Position numbers and translations under genes: made by a program. 64,000 nt of DNA from Pisolithus tinctorius. Lineage: Eukaryota; Basidiomycota; Agaricomycetes; Boletales; Pisolithaceae. Positions 45,608-56,653 of this stretch are shown here, in pieces. Where the stretch lies: assembly GCA_024663395.1 (NCBI GenBank), contig JANFAH010000009.1:992001-1056000 (forward strand), given 5' to 3'. The notes under the pieces are model-generated. The model did no database searches and had not been told where the DNA came from. It was given only the letters and a program-made list of their open reading frames with translations. Each line of letters begins with the position of its first letter. Position 1 is the stretch's first letter.

Positions 45608-47920
45608 CTACTCATCTGACTCATCCAAAGGGATGCCAGCGAGTGTAGGGTCTGGGAACACATCATCTTCAAGACAATCCAGGGCTTGTGAGGAAGCACC
45701 AGTCAGCTGGGTGACTTCAATATGAGCATTATTCCTCAGGAAATAGGGGTATAGGCAAAAGGCAGTGAAGCAGAATTTTGAGATGGCTCCATCTAATTCT
45801 GCAAGTATGTATGAGCCACCTCTAGTGTGTCTGATGATGATCATAGGCCCTAGGTAGCATGGTTTGGTTTTCTGGTCGAGTTCTAGTTCAATACAGGAAT
45901 TCTGAATGAGGATGAGCAACCCTGGTTCAAAGTTAAGGTCTTGGATAGAACATGCAAAACAGTTGATGAAATCTTTGGCTGAGGCAAAGTGGGATTTTAG
46001 GACCAGATCATGGATGCAAGTGAGGTCCTCTGGGCATTTCTGGAGTTGGTGAGCATGGTGAGCAATAAGATCTGAGGTCGAGTAAAATTCTGCCTTGAAA
46101 GGGGCTAAAAACATCACTTTGACCAGATCAAAAGGGAGTCTGGGTTCAACACCATGAGCCATATAGAAAGGAGAAAACCCAGTTGCCTTGTGGACCATAA
46201 CCCTCTCTGCCCAAAACACCGCAGGGGCCACTTCTGACCACCTTGATGCTTCCCCACCACAAGTTTTTACCATCACCTCTCTTACATCAAAATGCCACCA
46301 TTTGACAACACCATTAGCCTGCGAGTTATAAGGGGAGATGCATATGTGATGAATTCCAAAGGTCTTGGAGAGCCAGTCGAGAGTGAGGACGTATGGCCCC
46401 CCATTATCTGTGATGATCTCTGCAACAGCACCCCAACAGCACAGAATCTGTTTGAAAATGAACTTTCCAATGGACTTGCCTGTTTCTGCATGAAGCATAC
46501 CCCATTCGCGGTAACTGGTGAGTGAACAACAGGCTTGGGTGACATAGTGAAAGCCATTTGACTTCAGCATTAAGAACATGTCCATGTATGCTTTGTAGAA
46601 CAGGGGTTCAGGAATAGCAACAACTGGCAGGATATGAACATGGTCCAAGCAGTGGATCTGGCACTCATGGCATGATTTAACATACCAACAGATGTCCTGC
46701 TCTAGCATGGGCCACCAAAAGTGAGTCAGCAAATGCATGTGAGTTGAAAAGATACCCTTGTGCCCTAGGTCATCATGTGCCTGATGGAGAATCCCAAGGT
46801 GTTTGTGTGGGGGTACCACTAGCTGATGCCACCCCTGGGGATCCTTCCTCCACAGCTCTCCTCCTTTGATGAAATACCAAGTTGCAAGGCACACTAGGCT
46901 TTCCAATTCTGCCTCTTCCAATCCTTCTGGTGTTTTCTTCATCTCCAAAAACTCCTTCACCACTCTCATCCTCTCCTCCCTCTGCTTCACTTTCTCTGAC
47001 CTCAGAATTTCAGGCTCGAGAGTTCCAGGCATTGATTCTTTGGCAGTAAAGATTCCTAGACTCTGTGATAGGGGGAGAGATGAGTCTGACATGATGCTCG
47101 GAATTTCCAAGGGGTAAGGTCGAGACTCGAAACATGCTTCCCTACAATTCAAGAGCTTGACTGTGAAAGCCCCACACTCATCTATCCAATCCTCATAGTC
47201 CTCATCTCCCTCCTCATCTTCTTCTGCCCTTGGCCTCCTCGAGAGTGCATCTGGTGCTGTGTGCTTGTGTGCTGGAACTTGTATGAGCTCAAAGTCAAAT
47301 AGGAGAATTCTGGCAATCCAATGATTTATGGTCATGTTAGGCTGTAGATTGGGATTGTTAATCATCCCTTTGGTGTATTGTGCATCCACCTTGACAACTA
47401 AATTCTGCATGCCAAAGATATGAAGTCAGATGTCATGCAAAGTGCGGAAAAGTCCAAATAGCTCCAGCTTAGCTTGGCTGTTGCGATGTTTGCAATCATT
47501 GAGGGTTATCAAGCCAAACCTAGCAGGGTAGCATTTTCCATCTTCCCCTTCCTGCATGAGGAGGTACCTGACAGCGATGTTAGAAGTGTTGACTGCTAAG
47601 ACAACCTTCCTTTCAGAGTTATAGTCAATAGTTCACAATGCAGGGGATGAGATGATCGCCTGTTGAAGGTACTCCATGGCTTCCCTATGTTTGTTGCAGA
47701 ATTCAAAGGGGACATCCTTCTTGGTCAGTTCAATGAGGGGATGGGCATGTTTGGCAAAGTCTTTGATGAAGATCCTGCAGTAAGAGCAGAGACCTAAAAA
47801 TTTGTGTACTTCAGTAATGGTTGTGCAGTAAGGCCAATCTTTAATTTTCTGGACTTTAGTTTCATCCAGAATTCTACCCTCGAATGACACCTTGTGTCCA
47901 ACAACTATGATAGACAGCGC
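45608..47920 (-). pseudogene. pol: A1 pol: RT end, RNase H, integrase
   Basis: Starts at the B2 insertion point with IIVVGHKVSFEGRILDE, then the RNase H region, NNPNLQPNMTINHWIA, the integrase zinc region (HQAHDDLGHKGIFSTHMH, CHECQIH), ITDNGGPY and SPYNSQANGVVKWWHFD, the GPY-type end (KTKPCYLGPMIIIRHTRGGSY), and an acidic C-terminus ending LDESDE. A single frame is kept throughout with only two TGA codons (before TIDYNSE and before LHIFG), both where A2 has arginine. Confidence 0.85.
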
Positions 47921-48575
47921 TGTGAGGAATCCGCATTCCCTGGATGCGTAAGCCCCTATCATTAACTGTTCTGTGACTACTGTTACATCTGCTCCCCTCT
48001 CGCATTCACCATTGTTCACACGCTACCTTCCCATGCCCTCGATCCCTCTCGCACAATGCTATACCCGTGGCCACTGTGCTCTGGTTGTTGTTTTTCCTCA
48101 GACTCTTTCTCTTATCACGGCCTCTATTCCTTTAGTGCTTGTAGTATACCCTCGGCCTCTGTTTTGGCCTGTCTTCTGTGTACATGCTGTCGTGCGGCTT
48201 TCCCTTACTGTACCCTGTCTTACTTAGGTTCCGGGTTTGTCCGGACTATAAAGCCCTGTACTTAGGTACAGAATGATACCTTTTGGCACTCAGAAGGTCA
48301 CCACGAGTTTCCTTTACACTTTGTCTACACGGCATGTCTCGCATTCTGCCACACACAAACTACGTATACTGCTTGCACCGCTTGCATCGCCAGTACTATT
48401 CCACAGACCATGCCGTGCACGTCATGAACCACTACCACTACAAAGCGCCAGGTCTCACCTTCTAGACTCGACAGTCCAGAATCCCTTGGGACGAGCAATT
48501 CATTCCCTTCATTTTTTATTGTTGTTATCTAAGCCATCTAGCTCGTATTATACAGCTACTTGGACTTTTCCTACA
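47921..48575 (+). repeat. 5' LTR of B2
   Basis: 655 bp, TGTGAGGAATCC to GACTTTTCCTACA; TATAAA at 48247-48252. Followed by a short repeat of the LTR end (ACTTCCTACA) not present in B1. Confidence 0.85.
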
Positions 48576-48587
48576 ACTTCCTACAAC

Positions 48588-48605
48588 TGGAGCCCACTGC
48601 AAGGG
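48588..48605 (+). promoter_or_regulatory. primer-binding site of B2
   Basis: TGGAGCCCACTGCAAGGG; same site as in A2 and B1, so the two families use the same primer. Confidence 0.6.
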
Positions 48606-51445
48606 ATTCTGCTGTTGCTTCCAGAAGGTCACTCAGGCGCACCACCAAATGCACCGAACTAGAAAATTTACGCCTGCACTTTCACAATCTCAACCTGTCA
48701 GAAGACTCTGACATTTTCTGCCCTGTTTCACCCGTAACACTGGATCACATGCAATTACCCGCTGACATTCCATGGGTACTACCCACAATCACTCCTCCTG
48801 ATATTTCAGCAGATCAGATATCTGTTGCATTGGATCACCTAGATCTCACTGCCCCTGATTTTCCCGGTGGCTTTATCCACTCGACTCCCCGAAGGCCTGA
48901 AATGCCACCATCACCTTTAACACCCATCACATCATCTGATTCATCATCACCGATGCCCTCTTTTTCCCGTCTCTTTGATGCCTCCGAATCTATACCCAGA
49001 CTCTCAGTTCCATCTGCCACACTGCCGCAACCACTCACTCGGTCACAGACCACCCATCAGCCAATTAGTAACCCACCAACACTTCCGCCAGCTCGCTCGC
49101 GCACTATACCAACCACTTCGCACCCGCAACCAATACCCATTCCACTTGTTACCAATCCGGCACCACCACCACAGGTTAACCCACCAATGGCTAATCCTCA
49201 GTTTCAGATGCTGCTCCATGGTACACAAAACTCACCTAAATTTAGTGGAGATTCTCCCACACAGCTTCCGCAATACCTCGAAGACATCGACTTCCTTGGT
49301 ACTCTCACTGCTCTTGATGACCATGGCAAGATCAGAGCTGCAATCCGCTACACTGACCTCGAAGAAGCCGAGGTCTGGCAAACACTTCCGGAAGCCGCTC
49401 CCACGGCCGACAACTGGGATGCCTTCGTAGTTGCTGTTAAGGGTTTGTACCCTGGCTGCGAGGGTGACAACCGCTATTGCTGCACGGATCTGCAGTATCT
49501 CGTCAAAGAATATCAGTCAAAGCCTATGCAGAACCAGGATGACCTCGGAGAATACCAGCGGAAATTCGCTAAGATTTCTGCCCTCCTCATTAAAACTAAA
49601 AAGCTTGCAGAGACGGAACGGGATTCCATGTTCCTGAATGGCTTCCTGAAGGCCATTGCAGACTGAATTCATCATCGACTCTCCATAGTCTGCACCAACC
49701 TCCACCCTGACGATCCATACCCGCTCGCAGAAGTCGTCAAAGCTGCCAAGTTCCTTCTGACAGGATCCGCTCTTTGTAGTGCGGTACTGACGATGGGTAC
49801 CGCAGCCTCGCCAGCTGCACCTCCCTTGTCGGCTTACATGCCGCAAGTGCCACCTTCTGGTACTGTCATTAAACAGGAATACAACTTCCAAATGCAGCCT
49901 CCGCTGCAGCAACGCAGACCCAGCTGTGGTTTCTGTGCAGACCCCAACCACTGGACGAGGATGTGTGCACTCGTTGAAGTTTATATCCGCGCTGGTAAGA
50001 TCACAAGAGGTACAGACAACTGTCTCTATCTGGCAGACAGGAGCTGAATCCCACGTTTCCCTGAATGTAACTCACTGAGAGAGGCTGTTGACTGCATCAT
50101 GGCTGACAGAGACCAGGCCAGCACGCGTGCTGCAACTCCTGCTGCTCCACACAACACAGCCGCGCAAGGCACTGCCAACCTCTTCTGTGTTGCTCATCCC
50201 GAAATTGACATGCAGTTGGAGATCCAGCCTTCTGCCTTCTTAAACACCGTCCAAGATGCCGATGAACCTGTTGCAGACTTAGCCGACCCTGACTTCCAAG
50301 CATATGTCGCTCAAGCTTGGGCTACCTACCAAGCAGATAAAGGTAACAAGGGAGCAGTCATTCCCCATGGAAAGAAAGCCCACTTCGACGGAGTTGAAAT
50401 CACAGCTTGACCCACAGCACGTCCTGCCAACCCTCCACGAGTCGACCCATGTGCAGCCACTGTTGAAGAGGAAATCATTTCCCCTGGTGTTCAAAGTTCA
50501 TGTGCTGCTCACCAGGCATCTGAGCCCTCCACACCTGCACCAACATCCACCGCTACAAAACCATATGTTCCTCCAACTAGTCCAGCTCCAACGCCCACAC
50601 GCAAGGACCCCGTTCCCGCGGCAATTGTTCTGTCACAGACACCATACCCAACAGCTCGCAATCAAAACCAGTACCATTACTCGTTCCCTCTCGAAGACGA
50701 AGCCACGCCCAAGCGTATCGTGGAGTGTGTACTTGAAACCAGCGTTGCCATGCCAGTCAAAGAATTATTTGCAGTAGCCCCAGAGTTTTGCAAACAGTTC
50801 CAAGACATCACCATGGCGAAACATGTCACCACAAATGAGATTGAGGTAGTTCGTAGCGACGATGAAGGAGTACAAGTGAATGAACTGACCGGCCGCAATC
50901 CCCAAAGAACCGTGCACGAATATGGAGACTGTGTTATCCACAGTGACGACGGCTCCATCATAGCTCACCACACTCTGCCACTCCGCTGCATCAAAGCCAA
51001 GGTCCCTGGGACCGATGTCACCATCAATTGCATACTAGATTCCGGTTCGGAAATTGTCACCATGCCCAGGCACGTTTGGGAAAAGATCAGGCTTCCATTG
51101 TGCTGTGATCATCTCATGACTATGACATCTGCTAACATGTCTAAAGACACTACTGTAGGCATACTAGAGAACCTGAAACTCGACTTCGGCGCTGGGCCAG
51201 TCATGCTGCAGGTTCAAGTAATTGAACATGCCAACTTCAACATGCTCCTCGGACGTCTGTTCATTTGCCTTATGAGTGTGGTAACAAACGATTATCCTGA
51301 CGGCGGACAGCGGATCACTCTCCAAGACCTGAACAATGGCCATGAGTACACTTTGCCCACACGCCTGTGGCGCGAGGGCTGTCCGCACTGTAAGTGCGGC
51401 AAGCACTGCCATAGCCACCAAAGTATAGTTGAATGGGGTTTTTGA
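48606..51445 (+). pseudogene. gag: B2 gag-protease ORF1
   Basis: One frame from the primer-binding site to TGA 51443-51445. Order: N-terminal RRSLRRTTKCTELENL, Pro/Ser/Thr-rich linker, capsid-like NSPKFSGDSPTQLPQYLEDIDFL and WDAFVVAVKGLYPGC, CCHC knuckle CGFCADPNHWTRMC, IRAGKITRG, long linker, protease INCILDSGSEIVTMPRHVWE and VMLQVQVIEHANFNMLLGR. In-frame TGA at about 49664, 50045 and 50408 are the only lesions. No ATG precedes the conserved N-terminus, so the true start is uncertain. Confidence 0.8.
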
Positions 51446-54400
51446 ATATCGATGATCCACCAAACAGTCGGGGAGAGCCTACTAAGACGTCCTGTTTCCT
51501 ATTTAGCCACTGTTATCCATTCCTCAGTCCTACTGTCTCATCACTAGCCTTCACTTCGACGAACTTCTCCTTGCCCACAGCACCCGTACCGCGGAACATA
51601 CCCACCAGAATACCCTTGCCTGCTTTCACTTTCCTCTCTTCCACTCAGACAATACTAAACCCCTCTGCTATAGCCACATTCGGCAGCATTTATCAACTAG
51701 ATCCCACGGTTTGCACCCTTGTTTACAAGCCAGTTGCCAAGAAGGTTTGGACGGTACCTGCCCCAATGGCAGAAGAATACCGCATCGTGTGCAGCCTGCC
51801 TGACGACCCGCTTGCTGGTCTCCAACCACTTCCAACCCATCCACCAGACTTCGCTCCGGGCATCCGCTTCACTGCCAAACGGGCTGTGGAACTCGACCTT
51901 GATCCTGCGGATTGGCTTTGGCCAGAAGAACTTAAACTTGTAACTTGGCTCGTTTCAGTCCATGAGCTCACATTCACTTGGGACATTACAGAGCGCAGAC
52001 ACCTAGACGAATGCTATTTTCTGCCAGTAAAGATTCCTATGATTCCACACATGCCTTGGGTCCAATGCAATATCCCTATCCTGAACACGATACATGCCCA
52101 AGTCATAGACATGATTACAGATCGCATCAAGTCCGGCATGTATGAACCTTCTACAGCGGCTTACTGCTCCCACTGGTTCTGCGTAGTAAAGAAAGACAGA
52201 AAGTCCCTTCGTCTTGTGCATGACTTACAGCCCCTGAATGCAGTGACCATCTGCAATGCATCTGTTCTGCCCTTCATAGAACACCTCACAGAATCCTTTG
52301 CTGGATATGCGGTGTGTGCAATGATGGACCTCTACTCCAGGTATGACCAGCGCACACTTCACATGGATTCCCGCGACCTCACCACCTTCAGTACCCCCCT
52401 CGGACCACATCAGCTTACTACTCTGCTGCAAGGTCATGCGAATGTGGTACAGGTATACCAGGGAGATACTGCATTTGTTCTCCAGGATGAGATCCTGCAT
52501 CATACCCTGCCCTTCATAGATGACATCCCCATAAAATCCGAGACCACCCGCTATCAGCACGCAGACGGGTCCTATGAGACTATCCTGGAGAATCCTGGGA
52601 TTCAGAAATTTATCTGGAATCACTGTATAGTTGTTAACTGTATCCTTCAGCATTTGCAGAACATTGGAGCCACCATCTCAGCAAAGAAGTTCATGCTAGC
52701 CACTCTGTCTGCTGTGATCGTTGGCCACAAGTGCACCTTTGAAGGTCGTGTTCCTGAGGAAGGCAAAGTGCAGAAGATCTGTGACTGGCCCAAGTGCCAC
52801 AACCTGACACAGGTTCGCGGTTTCCTCAGTGTCTGCAGTGTGCTATGCATCTTCATCAAAGACTTTGCCAAGATTGTGTGGCTGCTAGTCGCACTCACAT
52901 GGAAGGATGTACCATTCACATGGGATGAACCGCAACGCGCTGCTATGCAATGACTCAAGGACGAAATTGTAAAGTCCCCCACACTCCGAAGGATTGACTA
53001 TGAGTGTGGTCATGAAGTAATTTTAGCAGTTGACACCTCAGTCATCGCAGTTGGCTACATCCTCTACCAGCTCGGCAAAGATGGCAGACGGTATCCAAGT
53101 CGCTTTGGATCCATCACACTCAACAAAGTGGAAAGCCGCTACTCTCAGGCTAAGCTTGAGTTATATGGTCTCTTCTGCGCGTTGTGCACGGTATGCGTAT
53201 ACATCTTCGGTCTCACTAACTTCACTGTGGAGGTAGATGCGAAGTATATTAAGGGCATGATAAATAACCCAGATCTGCAGCCTAATGTGACGATCAATCG
53301 CTGGATCGCTGGCATCCTCCTTTTCTTGTTCAAACTCGTCCATGTTCCTGCGGACAGGCATGCAGGCCCCGATGGCTTGTCCCACCATCTGCGGTCAGAG
53401 CTCGACCCACCTGAGGATGATGACCATGAGGATTGGCTGGACCGTTTTTACTCTTTCTCTACACAGGTTGCCAATGACTGCCCACCTCCTATGTCACTTT
53501 CCAGTCAAGATCACCATTCCCTACCGCCACCTGCTTACCATCGGGTGAGCCTCCCGCTGCCTGCATCCTTCTATCTCGCATTCTCTGCAACTGCTGATGC
53601 TAATAACCCTTCCAATACCCCAGACGACCCTGCCATTCCATGGTCCACGAAAGCTCGGGCATGCGAAGCAAAGATAGAAATGATCCGCCCATTCCTCACG
53701 ACCTGTGAGCGACCTCCTGACCTTACTGATGTGCAGTGCTCATCCTTCTTTAATTCGGCCAGCCGCTTCTTCCTCCTAGATGGTAACTTATGGCATAGGG
53801 AACCGCATGGACAGCACCAGCTAGTTGTCAATGAATCCAAGTGGTACCGTCTCATCAAAGAAGCACATGACAACCTCGGGCACAAAGGTGTCTTCATGGT
53901 CCGCTCACGCCTTCTCCTCTGCTTTTGGTGGCCTCTGCTTGTTGAGGATGTGAAGTGGTATGTCCGCACTTGTCACGAATGCCAGATCTGCCAGACGCAG
54001 AAGCTTCATATCCCCCCCACTGTACCCATGATAGGGGGCCTGTTTCATAAAGCTCACATTGACATGATGCTGATGCCCAAAGCCAGCGGCTACCGCTACA
54101 TAGTACAGGCTCGTTGCACGCTCACCTCATATCCTGAATGGCATATGTTGCATGCGGAAAATAGTACCACGCTCGTGTCCTTCATCTTCAAGGACATTCT
54201 ATGCCACTGGGGTCTGCTCATCGAGATTGTCACCGACAACGGTCCCGTGTTTGTCCAAGCCTTAGATGCCCTAGCCACGCAATATCATATCCGTCACATC
54301 CGTATCTCTCCTTACAACTCTCAGGCTAATGGCATTGTAGAGCGCTGCCACTATGATGTTTGCAAGGCTATCATGAAGAGCTGTGAGAACGATGATCGCT

Positions 54401-55044
54401 GCTGGCACACCATTGTGCACTCCGTCTTCTGGGCTGAGCAGGTCACCATTCTGAAGTCTATGGGTTTATCCCCTTACTTCATGGTGCATGGTGTCGAGCT
54501 GCTGTTTCCATTTGATCTCGCTGAGGCTACCTTCCTCTTACCCCTATCCTGCAATGATGCAACACTGCTGACTACCACAGAACTGATTGCTTGGCATGTG
54601 CACCAGCTACAGAAGTGTCAGGATGACCCAGACCAGGTCTGCGGCAATGTCCTCTGCGCACGCTTCCAGTCTATCCAGCAGTTTGAAGCCGCCTTTCAGC
54701 ATCGCATTAAAGACCATAACTTCGCTCCCAGCACCCTCGTGCTTGTTCGCAACTCCCGCATAGAGAAAGAGCTGAACCGGAAGACGAAGCCATGGTACAC
54801 CGGTCCCATGGTCATCCTTCATCAGACCACTGGGGGCTTGTACCTGCTGGCTGAGTTGGATGGCTCCATCTCCAAACTCCGCTTTGCTGCATTCCACTTA
54901 CTTCCCTACCACCCGCAGTCTCAAACCTGTGCAACTGTGACTCGCATTACTGGGCTAGATGATGAAGAACTAGACCACCTTCTTGAAGAGGCTGAGGATG
55001 ACCCCACTGATGATGATGTGGAGGCTTTCTCCATGGACAGCTGA
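51433..55044 (+). pseudogene. pol: B2 pol: RT, RNase H, integrase
   Basis: Most complete pol of families A and B here. RT with FIDD active site at 52513-52524 (not YxDD), RNase H region (LAVDTSVIAVGYIL, SRYSQAKLELYGLF), tether (KYIKGMINNPDLQPN), integrase zinc region (HDNLGHKGVF, CHECQIC), VTDNGPVF, SPYNSQANGIVERCHYDV, and a GPY-type C-terminus (TKPWYTGPMVILHQTTGG). About 1200 codons in one frame with a single TGA at 52951-52953. No chromodomain. Confidence 0.9.
51436..51442 (+). promoter_or_regulatory. -1 ribosomal frameshift heptamer of B2 (GGGTTTT)
   Basis: Reads TGG GGT TTT TGA in the ORF1 frame: G_GGT_TTT directly before the stop. The -1 frame (GGG TTT TTG) opens pol. Same heptamer and position as in A2. 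Confidence 0.75.
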
Positions 55045-55182
55045 CTATCCGTCTTTTCCAGTATCTGCAGTTTGTCCATTGCGCTATTCCCCCATACCCT
55101 CTTCTCCCACAATACCCATACCTCTTTCTGTGGCCTCGCCTGCCTCCCCACAGCTTCTTCTACTACACTCGTTCCTCCTCCC

Positions 55183-55206
55183 ATGCTGACTGGGGACAGT
55201 CAGCAT
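55183..55206. other. hairpin next to Q in B2
   Basis: Arms ATGCTGACT and AGTCAGCAT, 6-nt loop GGGGAC. Confidence 0.65.
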
Positions 55207-55225
55207 TCAAAGTCCCCCACAGGGG

Positions 55226-55933
55226 TGACCAGCATACCACTTGATCCACCCGATATCAGACATAGTTCATTTCCTTTTATCTGTTTTACCCCGGGTTTCG
55301 TCTGGAGACCTCTATTCCACCCCGGGTTTCGTCCGGTGATTCTACTGATAGCTAGTCCTCACTCAAAAAACATAAAAACCGCTTACAAAAAGTCCAAAAC
55401 CGTCCAGAAAAATAACAAAACACTGAATAAGTATATAGCCAAAACACCGTCTCTCCTATCTCTCTTACTAGTCTCGTTGATACCGTCCTCGGCTGCTTTA
55501 CACCGCGGAGACTTGCAACCACTCCGCGCATTTCTTCTTCGATCACGCAGTCAGCATGTGCCCCTTGATCTGTTTTTCTTTCAATTCTCCTTCTGTCCCC
55601 TTACAATTGACACACAAAGACCGTCCCACCTGCCCGATATACAGTCCCTTCGTTCTCTCTTCAAAACCCCATCACATCCTACCATCAAGGTCATTCCACG
55701 AGGACTTACCAACGAGAGCAGTCGAAAGCCACACGAAGAAGACAAGTTGGGCGGTACCCTGCACACTCTACGATACCACGGCCGATTCAGGGCCAGTTCC
55801 TTTCCTGGCAGACAGAAGTCCTTCGCAGTGCCTTACATCACATCTGCATCAGACGAGCCAAGACTTGATATATTTCTGCGCACAATGCACGGGAAGACAG
55901 CGATGCAGGGTATAGTACAAATGGGGATCTACA
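55226..55933 (+). repeat. Q: LTR-like block in B2
   Basis: 708 bp, TGACCAGCATACCAC to GGGGATCTACA. Counterpart of 30342-31033. Contains a repeated CCCCGGGTTTCGTC unit (about 55291 and 55321). Lies between pol and the 3' end of the antisense gene. Confidence 0.7.
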
Positions 55934-55947
55934 AATGGTATGATTGT

Positions 55948-55967
55948 CTACTCTACTCCCAGCTTTG
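55948..55967 (-). pseudogene. antisense gene of B2, last codons before D1
   Basis: Minus strand ends LGVE then TAG (55948-55950). Joined across D1 (removing the CTTTG duplication) it continues from LLEALAK at 61650. Confidence 0.75.
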
Positions 55968-56347
55968 TGTTACGATACGTACTCTTTTCTTTTCGTCTTA
56001 TCTAATCTTTTCGTCTTATCTTATCTCTCGGACTCAGCCCGGACCACGGTCTGGACCTCGCCTCACCTCTGCCTTGCTTCCCTCTTCTAGTACATTCCAC
56101 TCCACTATGATATCATTATGGCATCACCATGATGTCACGGACCTCATGTACGCCTCACCGTAGCCTCATGTACTATAGTATAAATACCGTTGCTCAATCA
56201 CCCAACTAGCTCCAAGCTAGTTCATTTGGGTCTACGAGTCCTAAATCCGCCTGCTTCTAAAATCGTCTCCTCTCTTCTCTCTTTCTCTTCTTCTGTTGGT
56301 TCTTGGTGCGAGCCTACAACAAACCCTGTTGTTTAGGTCTCGTCACA
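55968..56347 (+). repeat. 5' LTR of D1
   Basis: 380 bp, TGTTACGATACG to GGTCTCGTCACA. Contains an extra copy of an 18-bp CTTTTCGTCTTATC-type unit compared with the 3' LTR. Confidence 0.95.
56179..56224 (+). promoter_or_regulatory. D1 LTR promoter: TATA box and predicted transcript start
   Basis: TATAAATA at 56179-56186; 35 nt downstream is AAGCTAGTTCA (56214-56224), exactly complementary to the PBS. The leader from there to the gag ATG region (about 435 nt) has no ATG before 56649. Confidence 0.75.
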
Positions 56348-56349
56348 CT

Positions 56350-56360
56350 TGAACTAGCTT
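56350..56360 (+). promoter_or_regulatory. self-priming PBS of D1
   Basis: TGAACTAGCTT, 2 nt after the LTR; perfect 11-nt complement of 56214-56224. Same 2-nt spacing as C1. Confidence 0.8.
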
Positions 56361-56653
56361 CTCATCGTTGTACCCTCGCACTGTCGTCACCATTCCTCGT
56401 TTCCTTCGTGAAGGCTCGTGGGTGTACTCGCCAAGTCCCCCAGCCTCTGAACCCGACCCAAACCTTTTTGTTCCGTACATCCCTGAGCGTCGTTCGCTCA
56501 CCCCGCTCTTCGATCACAACCTCTACTCCCTTCCTCCACCCCCTTCCTACCCTTTCTCTGTCGAATCCGTCTTCCCCTGCTCACTCCCTGCTGAACCACA
56601 GCAACCTCGTTACAACCTCCGCCCCCGTCAAACGTTAAAACGCCCAGAATGCT

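Noticed and set aside
55226..55933. Q as the ordinary 3' LTR of B2
   Set aside because: It does not match the B2 5' LTR, and in B1 an authentic B LTR lies beyond the antisense gene.
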